Of a stretch of DNA of 64,000 nucleotides, positions 14,545-23,562 are shown in pieces. The DNA lies in assembly GCA_017437005.1 (NCBI GenBank), contig JAFSBZ010000033.1, forward strand, positions 1 through 64,000, read 5' to 3'. The stretch is from Clostridia bacterium. GTDB taxonomy: Bacteria; Bacillota; Clostridia; Oscillospirales; Acutalibacteraceae. Every line of letters starts with the position of its first letter. The stretch's first letter is position 1. Position numbers and translations under genes: made by a program. The notes beneath the pieces were generated by a model. The model saw only the letters and a program-made list of their open reading frames with translations, did no database searches and was not told the origin of the DNA.

Positions 14545-16029
14545 ATGTTGAAACTAAGGAAATTTTTATTGGTAGCATTATGCGCGTTTATAATTTTTGG
14601 CACGCTTTGTGGCTGTGGAGAAAAATATAAAGATTCGATAATTTATTTTGAACTTTTAGAAAAGCCGCAAACACTTGATCCTCAAATGGCATCAAGTGAT
14701 AGCGAACTGCTTATAGTGCGTAATATATATGAAGGGTTATTAAGGGAAGACAAAGATGGCAACATTGCGCTTGGAGTATGCGAGGACTATTCTTACGAAA
14801 ACTTGACCTATACATTTAATATTAAAAAGGATGCTGTATGGAGTAATGGGAATAAAGTTACTGCTTATGACTTTGAGTATGCTTTTCGCCGCGCTGTTGA
14901 TCCTAAAATCAATGCGCCGTTTGTAAACCGGTTACTTGCAATAGAAAATGCCGAGGCAATTTCTTCCGGCAATGCTGATTTGTCAACATTGGGTGTAAAT
15001 GCATTAAATGATACAACTTTAACCATAACAATGTGCAAGGAAGATGATAGTTTTTTAAAAACTCTAACAACGTCGATTTGTATGCCTTGTAATGAAGCTT
15101 TTTTTGAGGAAAGCATTGGTAAGTACGGGTTAGATGCTAAATGCATTATTTCAAACGGAAGCTATAGACTTACCAAATGGAATAAGGAAGAATTTGGTAT
15201 AAGAATTTATAAGAATGAACAGTATTGCGGAAGGTGTACCGCGCAAAACGCTGCTGTCTTTATAAGCTGTATAGATGATGAGCCACAAACATCACGTTTA
15301 AGTGGCGGAGAAAGCGATATCGCATTTTTAGGCAGTGAGGAGCTTGAGACGGCAAAAAATGCAGGCCTTGCTACCAAAAACGTGCAAAATATATGTTGGA
15401 TAATGACAATAGGTCGCAACTATAATGATGAAGTACGTCGCGCTTTTGCAACGTCATTTAATGCCGATGTTTATAAAAACGCTTTACCGGTCGGGTTTGA
15501 TGTAGCAAAATCTGTTTTTCCGGATATACTGGGTATTAATACCGATAATATAGGAATGACAGAATATAATTTGGATGAAGCCAAACAAATTATGTCAGAC
15601 CAGATATACAAAATGGAGGATAAAAAATTTCCACCGTCTACATTATATTACTATAATGCAAGCGGTGTAAAAGCGCTTGCCACTGCAATTGTTGGGCATT
15701 GGCAACAAAATTTAAGCACATTTATAAATATAGAGGCATCGGAAAATCTTGAAGCATTGCAAAACGAATTAAAAGATAATAGTACACTTGAGTTTGCGTT
15801 GTTTCCAATAGTGGCAAAGAGCAATTATTTTAATGAGTATGCAAAAATGTTTGTTTCGCGCAGTAATGCGCAAGCGCCTGACATATTACAGCAAGAGGCG
15901 CTTGCAGACTACACTATACTACCTGTAGCGTATCAAAGCACAAACATATCATACATATCAACACTTGAAAACGTAATCGCGTGTGAAGATAACGGTTATG
16001 TAGACTTTTCACACATTATAAAACGATAA
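14545..16029 (+). CDS. ABC transporter substrate-binding lipoprotein, OppA family
   Basis: A 494-residue lipoprotein of solute-binding family 5 (peptide/nickel type). The signal peptide ends in lipobox GTLCGC, with the acylated Cys near residue 25. The family motifs QTLDPQMASSDSELLIVRNIYEGLL and YTFNIKKDAVWSNGNKVTAYDFEYAFRRAVDP follow. It would bind oligopeptides outside the membrane. No permease or ATPase genes lie nearby, so it is an orphan binding protein that may share a distant transporter. ATG 14545 follows AAAGGTGA. The C-terminal half is less conserved in what I can recognise. Confidence 0.88.
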   Translation: MLKLRKFLLVALCAFIIFGTLCGCGEKYKDSIIYFELLEKPQTLDPQMASSDSELLIVRNIYEGLLREDKDGNIALGVCEDYSYENLTYTFNIKKDAVWSNGNKVTAYDFEYAFRRAVDPKINAPFVNRLLAIENAEAISSGNADLSTLGVNALNDTTLTITMCKEDDSFLKTLTTSICMPCNEAFFEESIGKYGLDAKCIISNGSYRLTKWNKEEFGIRIYKNEQYCGRCTAQNAAVFISCIDDEPQTSRLSGGESDIAFLGSEELETAKNAGLATKNVQNICWIMTIGRNYNDEVRRAFATSFNADVYKNALPVGFDVAKSVFPDILGINTDNIGMTEYNLDEAKQIMSDQIYKMEDKKFPPSTLYYYNASGVKALATAIVGHWQQNLSTFINIEASENLEALQNELKDNSTLEFALFPIVAKSNYFNEYAKMFVSRSNAQAPDILQQEALADYTILPVAYQSTNISYISTLENVIACEDNGYVDFSHIIKR

Positions 16030-16083
16030 ATTTTTGTGTCGTACAAAACTATCCTAAAATGACCTCGTTTTTGCAAAAAAATA

Positions 16084-16112
16084 TTGACTTTTATAGTGTC
16101 GGTATGTATAAT
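16084..16112 (+). promoter_or_regulatory. Promoter of the cohesin-domain surface protein
   Basis: TTGACT (16084-16089) and TATAAT (16107-16112) are 17 bases apart. The leader then contains a small stem-loop, TCTAACT/AGTTAGA (about 16138-16161), before the SD GAGGAAAGGTGA. Confidence 0.82.
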
Positions 16113-16188
16113 GATATTATCAAAATAGTATAAGTGTCTAACTGTGCCCATATAGTTAGATAATTATACGAGGAAAGGTGATAAAAAA

Positions 16189-19100
16189 ATGAAAAAACTA
16201 CTTGCACTGTGTCTTACAGTAGTGTTAGTTCTCGCAATGATGCCTATCATCGGCGCATCTGCTGCAGAGAAAGCAACATTTTCTGTAGGCGACATTACTG
16301 GTGCTCCCGGTGAGGAAGTAACAGTACCTGTATCAATTGATGCCAATCCAGGCCTTACATTTGCTCAGGTTATGATTGGTTATGATGCAGATGCTCTTGA
16401 AATTGTTAATGTTGAAAAGTTAACATTAGCAGGCAAGCCAGCATCAAGTGGTCCTATTACTGCAAATCCAATTGCTGTAACATGGGCTGATGGTTTGGCA
16501 GATACCACTGACACAGGTGTTATCGCAAACATTACATTCAGGATTAAGGACAACGCTGCTGACGGCGATTATACTCTTGAAGTAGAAGGCGTACAGGAAA
16601 ACATTTTCAACCTTAACTATGAAGATGTAGCATTTACAACTGTAAACGGCACTATTACTGTTAAGTCAGGCGCTGTTGAACCTCCTGTTGTTAATGGTTT
16701 GACATTTATCGTTGGTAATGTTACAGGCGCTCCTGGTGAAGAGGTTTCCGTACCTGTTGAAATTGCAGGCAACCCTGGTATTACATTTGCACAGGTTATG
16801 GTTGGTTATGATGCAAATGCTCTTGAAATCGTTAATGTTGAGAAGTTAACATTAGCAGGCAAGCCAGCATCAAGCGGTCCTATTACTGCAAATCCAATTG
16901 CTATTACTTGGGCTGACGGTTTGGCAGATACTACCGAAAACGGTGTTATCGCAAACATTATTTTCAAGATTAAAGACGGCGCTTCCGGCACATATACACT
17001 TACAGCTGAAGGCGTACAGGAAAACATATTCAACCTTAACTATGAAGATGTAGCATTTACTACAATAAATGGTACTGTTACCGTTGGTGCTTCTTCTTGT
17101 GAACATGATTGGGTAGAAGTAGTTGATGATAAGTATCTTGTATTTGAAGCAACTTGTGATTCAAAGGCTACTTACTATAAGAGCTGTTCACTTTGTGGCA
17201 TAGCAAGTGACGAAGCTTTTGAAACTGGCGATTTTGCTGATCACACATGGGCAGAAGTAGTTGATGACGAGTATCTCGTAAGCGAAGCTACTTGCACAGC
17301 AAAGGCTACTTACTACAAGAATTGTTCAGTTTGTGGCGAAGTAAGTGACGAGACATTTGAAAGTGGCGAACTTGCAGCTCATACATGGGCAGAAGTAGCT
17401 GATGAAAAGTATCTCGCAACAGAAGCTACTTGCGAAGCAAAGGCTACTTACTATAAGAGCTGTTCTGTTTGCGGCGAAGCAAGCGACGAAACATTTGAAG
17501 CAGGCGAGCTTGCTGCTCATACACCAACAAAGGTAGTTGATGACAAGTATCTTGCAACAGAAGCTACTTGCGAAAACAAGGCTACCTACTATACAAGCTG
17601 TTCTGTTTGTGGCGAAGCATTAGATGCAACATTTGAAGATGGTGATCTTGCAGAGCACACATATGGCGAATGGGTTGTAACAAAAGAACCTACCGAGACT
17701 GAATCAGGTCTTAAGGAAAAAGAATGCTCAGTTTGTGGCGATAAGGTAGAAGAAGTAATCCCTGTGATTTCTACTGAAGAATGCACTCACGAATGGGCAG
17801 AAGTAGTTGATGATCAGTATCTTGCAAGCGCAGCTACCTGCGAAGCAAAGGCTACTTACTATAAGAGCTGCTCACTTTGTGGAGAAGTTAGTGAAGAAAC
17901 ATTTGAAGCAGGCGAGCTTGCAGAGCACAAATATGGCGAATGGGTTGTAACAAAAGAACCTACCGAGACTGAAACAGGTCTTAAGGAAAAAGAATGCTCA
18001 GTTTGTGGCGATAAGGTAACAGAAGAAATCCCTGTACTTACACCATCTGTTAAAGAAGTTGTATTTGCAGTTGGTTCTGTTGAAGGCGCTCCTGGCGATG
18101 AAGTAACTGTTGAAGTATCAATCAACGAAAATCCTGGTATTACATTAGCACAGATTATGGTTGGTTACGATGCTGATGCACTTGAAGTTGTAGCTATTAC
18201 TCCTGTTAAATTTGCAGGTATTGATGCAAGCTATGGTCCTACAAGCGCAAACCCAATTAAGATTACATGGGAAAACAATCTCGAAAATATCACCGAAACA
18301 GGTGTTATTGCAACCATTACATTTAAGATTAAAGATACTGCTGCTGCAGCTGATTATGCACTTTCTGTAAGTGCTGATCCTGATTTCGTATTAGATACAG
18401 CAGTTAACAATGTTCCATTTGCAGTTGTTGATGGCGCAATCAAGGTTCACCATCATAACTGGGTAGAAGTAGTTGATGCTAAGTATCTTGCAAGCGAAGC
18501 TACTTGCACAGCAAAGGCTACTTACTACAAGAGCTGTTCAGTTTGCGGTAAGGCTGGTACTGAAACATTTGAAACAGGCGATGTTCTTGCTCACACTGCA
18601 GCACAGGTAGTTGATGCTAAGTATCTTGCAACAGAAGCTACATGTATTGATAAGGCTACTTACTACACAAGCTGTTCTGTTTGCGGTGCTAAGTTAGATG
18701 CAACATTTGAAGCTGGCGAAGTTAACGCAGATAACCACGCTGGTGAAAAGACCACACACGCTGCTGTTGAATCAACATGTACAGTTCAGGGTAATGAAGA
18801 ATATGTAACATGCGATGATTGCGGCGTTATAGTTGAAGGAACTGACGCTAAATTACCTCTTGCTCCACACGCTTGGGCAGAAGTAGTTGACGATAAGTAT
18901 CTTGTGAGCGAAGCAACCTGCACAGCAAAGGCTGTTTACAACAAGAGCTGTTCAGCTTGCGGCGAAGCAGGTACTGAAACATTTGAAACAGGTGACGTTC
19001 TTGCTCATACTTGGGCAGAAGTTGTTGACGAAAAGTATCTCGTAAGCGAAGCAACCTGCACAGCAAAGGCTGTTTACAACAAGAGCTGTTCAGTATGCGG

Positions 19101-19683
19101 CGAAGCAGGTACCGAAACATTTGAAACAGGCGACGTTCTTGCTCATACTTGGGTAGAAACTGCTGACGAGAAATATCTTGTAAGCGCTGCTACATGTGAA
19201 GCAAAGGCTGTTTATAACAAGAGCTGTTCAGCTTGCGGCGAAGCAAGTGATGAAACATTTGAAGCAGGCGAGCTTGCTCCACATGACTTGAAGGAAAATC
19301 CAGCTGTTGAAGCAACATGCGATGCAGAAGGTAGCATTGCTAACTGGAGCTGTTCAGTTTGCGAAAAGATCTTCAAGGATGCTGAAGCTAAGGAAGAAGT
19401 TACTGCTGAAGAACTTGTAGTAGAAAAAGTTGAACACAAGTATGGCGATTGGAAGGTTATTACAGAAGCTACTACCGTAGATAAAGGTAGCAAAGAAAAA
19501 GTTTGCGAAATTTGCGGTGACAAGGTTGTAGAAGAGATTCCTGTTCTTGAAGCACCTGAAAAACCAGAAGGTGATGCTGGCCAGACATCTCCAACAACAA
19601 GCGATGTTAACATCTTTGTAGTTGCTTCAATGATTATGGCTCTTGCTGCAGCAGCTGTTGTAGTTCTTAAGAAAAAGGCTTAA
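16189..19683 (+). CDS. Large secreted surface protein: three cohesin domains and His/Cys repeats
   Basis: A 1164-residue exported protein. Residues 1-26 are a Sec signal peptide ending GASA. Cohesin-type beta-sandwich domains (GAPGEEVTVPVSI, GYDADALEIVNVEKL) occupy about 28-165, 172-305 and 625-755. Between and after them lie ten repeats of about 46 residues with the pattern H-x-W-x-E-V-x-D-x-K-Y-L, then one Cys and CSxCG. Other related CSVCGDK modules also occur. The C terminus has a TSPTTSD-hydrophobic-KKKA tail, a non-canonical anchoring signal. Cohesins bind dockerins in cellulosomes; no dockerin is visible here. The His-Cys-CxxC spacing suggests zinc or disulfide-stabilised spacers. It is a monocistronic unit with its own promoter and terminator. 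Confidence 0.85.
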   Translation: MKKLLALCLTVVLVLAMMPIIGASAAEKATFSVGDITGAPGEEVTVPVSIDANPGLTFAQVMIGYDADALEIVNVEKLTLAGKPASSGPITANPIAVTWADGLADTTDTGVIANITFRIKDNAADGDYTLEVEGVQENIFNLNYEDVAFTTVNGTITVKSGAVEPPVVNGLTFIVGNVTGAPGEEVSVPVEIAGNPGITFAQVMVGYDANALEIVNVEKLTLAGKPASSGPITANPIAITWADGLADTTENGVIANIIFKIKDGASGTYTLTAEGVQENIFNLNYEDVAFTTINGTVTVGASSCEHDWVEVVDDKYLVFEATCDSKATYYKSCSLCGIASDEAFETGDFADHTWAEVVDDEYLVSEATCTAKATYYKNCSVCGEVSDETFESGELAAHTWAEVADEKYLATEATCEAKATYYKSCSVCGEASDETFEAGELAAHTPTKVVDDKYLATEATCENKATYYTSCSVCGEALDATFEDGDLAEHTYGEWVVTKEPTETESGLKEKECSVCGDKVEEVIPVISTEECTHEWAEVVDDQYLASAATCEAKATYYKSCSLCGEVSEETFEAGELAEHKYGEWVVTKEPTETETGLKEKECSVCGDKVTEEIPVLTPSVKEVVFAVGSVEGAPGDEVTVEVSINENPGITLAQIMVGYDADALEVVAITPVKFAGIDASYGPTSANPIKITWENNLENITETGVIATITFKIKDTAAAADYALSVSADPDFVLDTAVNNVPFAVVDGAIKVHHHNWVEVVDAKYLASEATCTAKATYYKSCSVCGKAGTETFETGDVLAHTAAQVVDAKYLATEATCIDKATYYTSCSVCGAKLDATFEAGEVNADNHAGEKTTHAAVESTCTVQGNEEYVTCDDCGVIVEGTDAKLPLAPHAWAEVVDDKYLVSEATCTAKAVYNKSCSACGEAGTETFETGDVLAHTWAEVVDEKYLVSEATCTAKAVYNKSCSVCGEAGTETFETGDVLAHTWVETADEKYLVSAATCEAKAVYNKSCSACGEASDETFEAGELAPHDLKENPAVEATCDAEGSIANWSCSVCEKIFKDAEAKEEVTAEELVVEKVEHKYGDWKVITEATTVDKGSKEKVCEICGDKVVEEIPVLEAPEKPEGDAGQTSPTTSDVNIFVVASMIMALAAAAVVVLKKKA

Positions 19684-19719
19684 TCATTTGGTTGATTATA
19701 ACTACTAAAAAATAAAATC

Positions 19720-19756
19720 ACGGTCAATCCTCGAAAGAGGGTTGACCGTTTTTTTT
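19720..19756 (+). terminator. Terminator after the cohesin-domain gene
   Basis: ACGGTCAATCCTC (19720-19732) pairs with GAGGGTTGACCGT (19737-19749) through a GAAA tetraloop with one wobble, followed by T8. Confidence 0.92.
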
Positions 19757-19778
19757 ATTAAAAAAATTAAATTAGTAC

Positions 19779-19806
19779 TTGATTTTTTTGATAATAGTAG
19801 TATAAT
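19779..19806 (+). promoter_or_regulatory. Promoter of the glycine riboswitch-AGCS unit
   Basis: TTGATT (19779-19784) and TATAAT (19801-19806) are 16 bases apart, about 55 bases before the first aptamer. Confidence 0.7.
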
Positions 19807-19862
19807 ACTATTGTTGTTTAAAGCAATGAAGTTTTACAATTTAATATTGCTATATGATGTTT

Positions 19863-20018
19863 GCAGGAAATAGTTTTTAACTAACCGAAGGAGTAACACT
19901 CTCAGGTGCCCTATTGGGTGAGGACTGTAAACTGATAGCACTTTGGAGAAGCTTGATTAAATTCAAGTGCCGAAGGGGCAAAGCGCGTGCGTTAAATCTC
20001 TCAGGCAAAAGGACAAAG
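19863..20018 (+). ncRNA. Tandem glycine riboswitch
   Basis: Two consecutive aptamers are readable. Aptamer I (about 19863-19928) contains ACCGAAGGAGTAACA, CTCTCAGGT and AGGACTGT. Aptamer II (about 19940-20018) contains CTTTGGAGA, GCCGAAGGGGCAA, TCTCTCAGGCAAAAGGACA and closes with CAAAG pairing to CTTTG. These are the conserved glycine-binding cores. A terminator hairpin follows at 20060-20094 and a Na+/amino-acid symporter gene after that. Control is therefore by transcription attenuation in response to glycine. Whether glycine turns the gene on or off cannot be read by eye. Confidence 0.92.
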
Positions 20019-20059
20019 TTTTATCTTCACCTTATAAAAAGGTTTTATTTTGTTTTTTT

Positions 20060-20094
20060 GTCGGACTACACACTGCGTGTAATCCGACTTTTTT
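20060..20094 (+). terminator. Expression-platform terminator of the glycine riboswitch
   Basis: GTCGGACTACAC (20060-20071) pairs with GTGTAATCCGAC (20077-20088) with one mismatch, followed by T6, about 37 bases before the symporter ATG. Confidence 0.85.
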
Positions 20095-20131
20095 GCTTTA
20101 AATATAAATATTATTATAAGGAGATGTCAAA

Positions 20132-21706
20132 ATGATTCTTGACAAAATTGCCGAAATTAATGGCAGTATTAATGGAGTAGTTTGGGGGATGTTTGGTCTT
20201 GCGCTACTTATTGGTACAGGTGTAATTGTTACTGCTTGTACAAAGTTTTTTCAAATTTCTCGCTTAGGTACTTGGTGGAAGAATACTATTGGAAGTATGT
20301 TTTCTAAAGAGGTAATGAAGCACCGTAAAGAAAAGGGTACCATTTCTCCCTTCCAAGCGCTTTGCACGGCTTTGGCTGCAACAGTCGGTACCGGTAATAT
20401 TGCCGGTGTAGCTGCCGCTATTTGTGTTGGTGGCGCAGGTGCAGTATTTTGGATGTGGGTTGCTGCATTTTTTGGTATGATGACTAACTATGCTGAAAAC
20501 ACATTGGGTATTTATTTCCGACGCAAAAATTCTCAGGGTGAATGGTCCGGCGGTGCTATGTACTATTTGCAAGACGGTTTAGGCGGTTATAAGTACGAGG
20601 ATAAAAACAGTCGCGTTAGTCTTAAAATTCCGGGTAAAATTTTAGCAATACTTTTCTGCATTTTTGCTATGCTTGCATCTTTTGGTATAGGTAGTATGGG
20701 TCAGGTAAATAAAATCGTTGCCAATGTTGCTGCTGCATTCGATGTAAAAGCTCTTTCAAGCATTGAGGTAATGGGTGGAATTTCACTTTATAATATAATT
20801 ATAGGTGTTGTAATTATGATACTCACTGCCATTATTACCTTGGGCGGTGTAAAGCGTATTGCTAACGTTGCAGAAAAGATTGTACCTTTTATGGTTGTTC
20901 TTTTTGTAGCAGGTAGTCTGGTTATTATTGGCGTAAACTATGATGCCATTATTCCTGCTTTTAAAGCAATTTTTGCAAATGCATTCAAGCCTGAAGCTTT
21001 TGTTGGCGGTGGTATTGGCGGTGTTATAATCGCAATGACCAACGGTTTTAAACGTGGTGTATTTTCTAACGAAGCAGGTCTTGGTTCGTCGGTAATGGTA
21101 CACTCTAACTCAAGCGTTAGGGAACCTGTAAAACAGGGCATGTGGGGTATTTTTGAGGTGTTTGCCGATACGATGATTGTTTGTACAATGACAGCGCTTG
21201 TTGTACTTACATCAGGTGGTCTTAAAGGCGGCGTATTTAACGTGGTTACTGGTGAAGTGGTCGAGGGGCTTAGTGATGCAACACTTGTAGGCGGCGCATT
21301 TAATGAAGTATTTCCGTGGGGTAATATTGGTCAACGTTTTGTTGCCATTGCAATGTTCTTGTTTGCATTTACTACCGTTCTTGGTTGGTCGCACTATGGC
21401 TCAAAAGCGTGGGAATATCTTTTTGGCGCAAAGACAACCATTATATTCCGTATAATTCACGTTTGTACAATTATCTTTGGTGCGGTTCTTACATCTTCGC
21501 TTGCATGGGATATTTCGGACACATTCAACGGTCTTATGATGATTCCTAACCTTATCGGTGTCTTGTTTATGCTACCGTTGGTTGTTAAAATTACTAATAA
21601 CTACATAGACCGTAAAATTAAGAAAAAGGATGTAAAACCATTACTTTCTTATGATGAAAAAATTCAGGCCGAGGCTGAAGAGGCAATTGCAAACGGTGCA
21701 GAATAA
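20132..21706 (+). CDS. AGCS family sodium:alanine/glycine symporter
   Basis: A 524-residue integral membrane protein with about 11 segments. AGCS signatures include ALAATVGTGNIAGVA, GGAGAVFWMWVAAFFGM, YAENTLGIYFR, GGAMYYLQDGLG and NGFKRGVFSNEAGLGSS. It couples Na+ entry to uptake of alanine or glycine. The upstream glycine riboswitch makes glycine the likely physiological ligand. ATG 20132 follows AAGGAGATG. The final 40 residues are charged and cytoplasmic. It is a single-gene unit ending at a bidirectional terminator. Confidence 0.95.
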   Translation: MILDKIAEINGSINGVVWGMFGLALLIGTGVIVTACTKFFQISRLGTWWKNTIGSMFSKEVMKHRKEKGTISPFQALCTALAATVGTGNIAGVAAAICVGGAGAVFWMWVAAFFGMMTNYAENTLGIYFRRKNSQGEWSGGAMYYLQDGLGGYKYEDKNSRVSLKIPGKILAILFCIFAMLASFGIGSMGQVNKIVANVAAAFDVKALSSIEVMGGISLYNIIIGVVIMILTAIITLGGVKRIANVAEKIVPFMVVLFVAGSLVIIGVNYDAIIPAFKAIFANAFKPEAFVGGGIGGVIIAMTNGFKRGVFSNEAGLGSSVMVHSNSSVREPVKQGMWGIFEVFADTMIVCTMTALVVLTSGGLKGGVFNVVTGEVVEGLSDATLVGGAFNEVFPWGNIGQRFVAIAMFLFAFTTVLGWSHYGSKAWEYLFGAKTTIIFRIIHVCTIIFGAVLTSSLAWDISDTFNGLMMIPNLIGVLFMLPLVVKITNNYIDRKIKKKDVKPLLSYDEKIQAEAEEAIANGAE

Positions 21707-21720
21707 TATATTATCTTAAT

Positions 21721-21758
21721 AAAAAATCACGGATAGAAAACCTATCCGTGATTTTTTA
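21721..21758. terminator. Bidirectional terminator between symporter and aspS
   Basis: AAAAAATCACGGATAG (21721-21736) and its complement (21742-21757) flank the loop AAAAC. A and T tracts on both sides serve the convergent genes. Confidence 0.92.
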
Positions 21759-21763
21759 TTTTA

Positions 21764-23551
21764 TTATTTTTCGTCGTTTATAATTGCGATTGCAAGGTCA
21801 TTTAACTGTATATCATCAACAGGACCGGGTGCGCCCGACATAAGCTCGGCACTTGTTGCAACCTTTGGAAAGGCGATAACGTCACGCAGTGAATCGCTAC
21901 CTGTCATTATCATACAAAGCCTGTCAAGACCGATACCCATACCACCATGTGGAGGTGCACCATAACGGAATGCACCGGTAAGGAAGCCAAATTTTTGTTC
22001 GGCCTCTTCATCACTTAGGCCTAACGCTCTGAACATCTGAGCCTGAAGCTCGGGGTCAGTAATACGTATGGAACCACTTGATAGCTCTGTGCCGTTAAGT
22101 ACCAAGTCATAAGCGTTAGCATAAACCTTTTCAGGCGCTGTTTCAAGATAGGGAATACATTCGTCAAGAGGAGAGGTAAATGGATGGTGCATAGCATCCC
22201 AGTTGCCTGTTTCTTCATTGTATTCAAAGAACGGGAATTCAGTAATCCACAAGAAATTATATTGATTTTCAGGTATAATATTTAGACGCTTTGCAACTGT
22301 TAAACGTAGTGCGCCAAGAACCGAAAGGGTAAGAGCTTTTTTATCGGCAACAATAAACACAACGTCGCCCTTTTCGGCACCTGTACGTTCAATTATTGCT
22401 GACATTTCTTCTTCTGTCATAAACTTAGCAAAAGAGCAGGTAGGTGTATCTTCTACCCAACGAATAAAGGCAAGACCCTTGGCACCTATACCCTTGGCTT
22501 CTTCGGTAAGCTTATCTATCTCTTTACGAGTATATGTGTCAACAGCCATTTTTGCTGTAATAGCGCGAACTGTACCACCGTTTTTAACCGTATCGGCAAA
22601 TACACCAAAGCCACAGTTTTCAACAATGTCTGATATGTCTTTAATTTTCATATCAAAGCGTGTATCGGGCTTGTCAGAACCGTAGTCGTTCATTGCATCA
22701 TCGTAACGCATACGTGGTAGTGGGGTAGGAATTTCTACATCGAGTACCTCGCGGAACAAGCGGCTTACATAACCTTCAGCAATTTGGAAAACGTCATCAC
22801 GCTCTACAAAAGACATTTCAAGGTCGATTTGTGTAAATTCGGGCTGACGGTCGGCACGAAGGTCTTCGTCACGATAGCATCGTGCTAACTGCATATAACG
22901 GTCAAAGCCTGAAAGCATAAGCAACTGCTTATACATTTGAGGAGATTGTGGAAGTGCAAAGAAATTGCCCTTGTGTATACGTGAAGGCACCAAATAGTCA
23001 CGGGCACCTTCGGGAGTAGATTTTATAAGGGTTGGGGTTTCCAGCTCGATAAATCCGTTTTCGTCAAAGTAATCGCGTGTTACCTTTGCAATTTTGTGGC
23101 GCATAAGTATATTTTTTTGCAAATCAGCGCGACGCAAGTCAAGATAACGGTATTTAAGACGTAAATCTTCCTTTGCATTGCTGTTTTCAACAATTTCAAA
23201 TGGGGGAGTTTTTGATTCGCCTAATACCTTAAGCTCGTTTACTTCTATTTCTATTTCACCGGTAGGAATTTCGGTGTTGATTGAGGAACGCATACGAACA
23301 TTACCTTTTGCCATAACTACAAATTCACTACGAAGTTGGAACGCTTTATCAAATATGCTACGGTCGGTATTATCGTCAAAAGCAAGCTGTATAATGCCGG
23401 TACGGTCACGCAAATCAACAAATATAAGCGCGCCCAAGTCACGTTGGCGCTGTACCCAACCGCAAACAACTACTTCTTTACCTATTTCATTTTTAGTAAG
23501 CGTACCGCAGTAATGGGTGCGCTTAAGTCCATTCATTCTATCCAGTTTCAA
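21764..23551 (-). CDS. aspS: Aspartate-tRNA ligase
   Basis: A 595-residue bacterial-type class II synthetase. The order is an N-terminal OB-fold anticodon domain (VVVCGWVQRQRDLGALIFVDLRDR), motif 2 (ARCYRDEDLRADRQPEFTQIDLEMSF), a GAD insertion (about 290-410) and motif 3 (GGMGIGLDRLCMIMTG). It charges tRNA-Asp; whether it also mischarges tRNA-Asn cannot be decided here. It appears to start at TTG 23551, preceded by GAAGGTG, giving MKLDRMNGLKRTHYCG; the next ATG (23536) has no SD. It follows hisS by 11 bases, a common hisS-aspS pair. Confidence 0.96.
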   Translation of the reverse strand: MKLDRMNGLKRTHYCGTLTKNEIGKEVVVCGWVQRQRDLGALIFVDLRDRTGIIQLAFDDNTDRSIFDKAFQLRSEFVVMAKGNVRMRSSINTEIPTGEIEIEVNELKVLGESKTPPFEIVENSNAKEDLRLKYRYLDLRRADLQKNILMRHKIAKVTRDYFDENGFIELETPTLIKSTPEGARDYLVPSRIHKGNFFALPQSPQMYKQLLMLSGFDRYMQLARCYRDEDLRADRQPEFTQIDLEMSFVERDDVFQIAEGYVSRLFREVLDVEIPTPLPRMRYDDAMNDYGSDKPDTRFDMKIKDISDIVENCGFGVFADTVKNGGTVRAITAKMAVDTYTRKEIDKLTEEAKGIGAKGLAFIRWVEDTPTCSFAKFMTEEEMSAIIERTGAEKGDVVFIVADKKALTLSVLGALRLTVAKRLNIIPENQYNFLWITEFPFFEYNEETGNWDAMHHPFTSPLDECIPYLETAPEKVYANAYDLVLNGTELSSGSIRITDPELQAQMFRALGLSDEEAEQKFGFLTGAFRYGAPPHGGMGIGLDRLCMIMTGSDSLRDVIAFPKVATSAELMSGAPGPVDDIQLNDLAIAIINDEK

Positions 23552-23562
23552 AAAAACACCTT

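Noticed and set aside
16806-19613. Several minus-strand ORFs opposite the cohesin-domain gene
   Set aside because: Arise from the low stop frequency of the repeated codons; serine-rich products without RBS.
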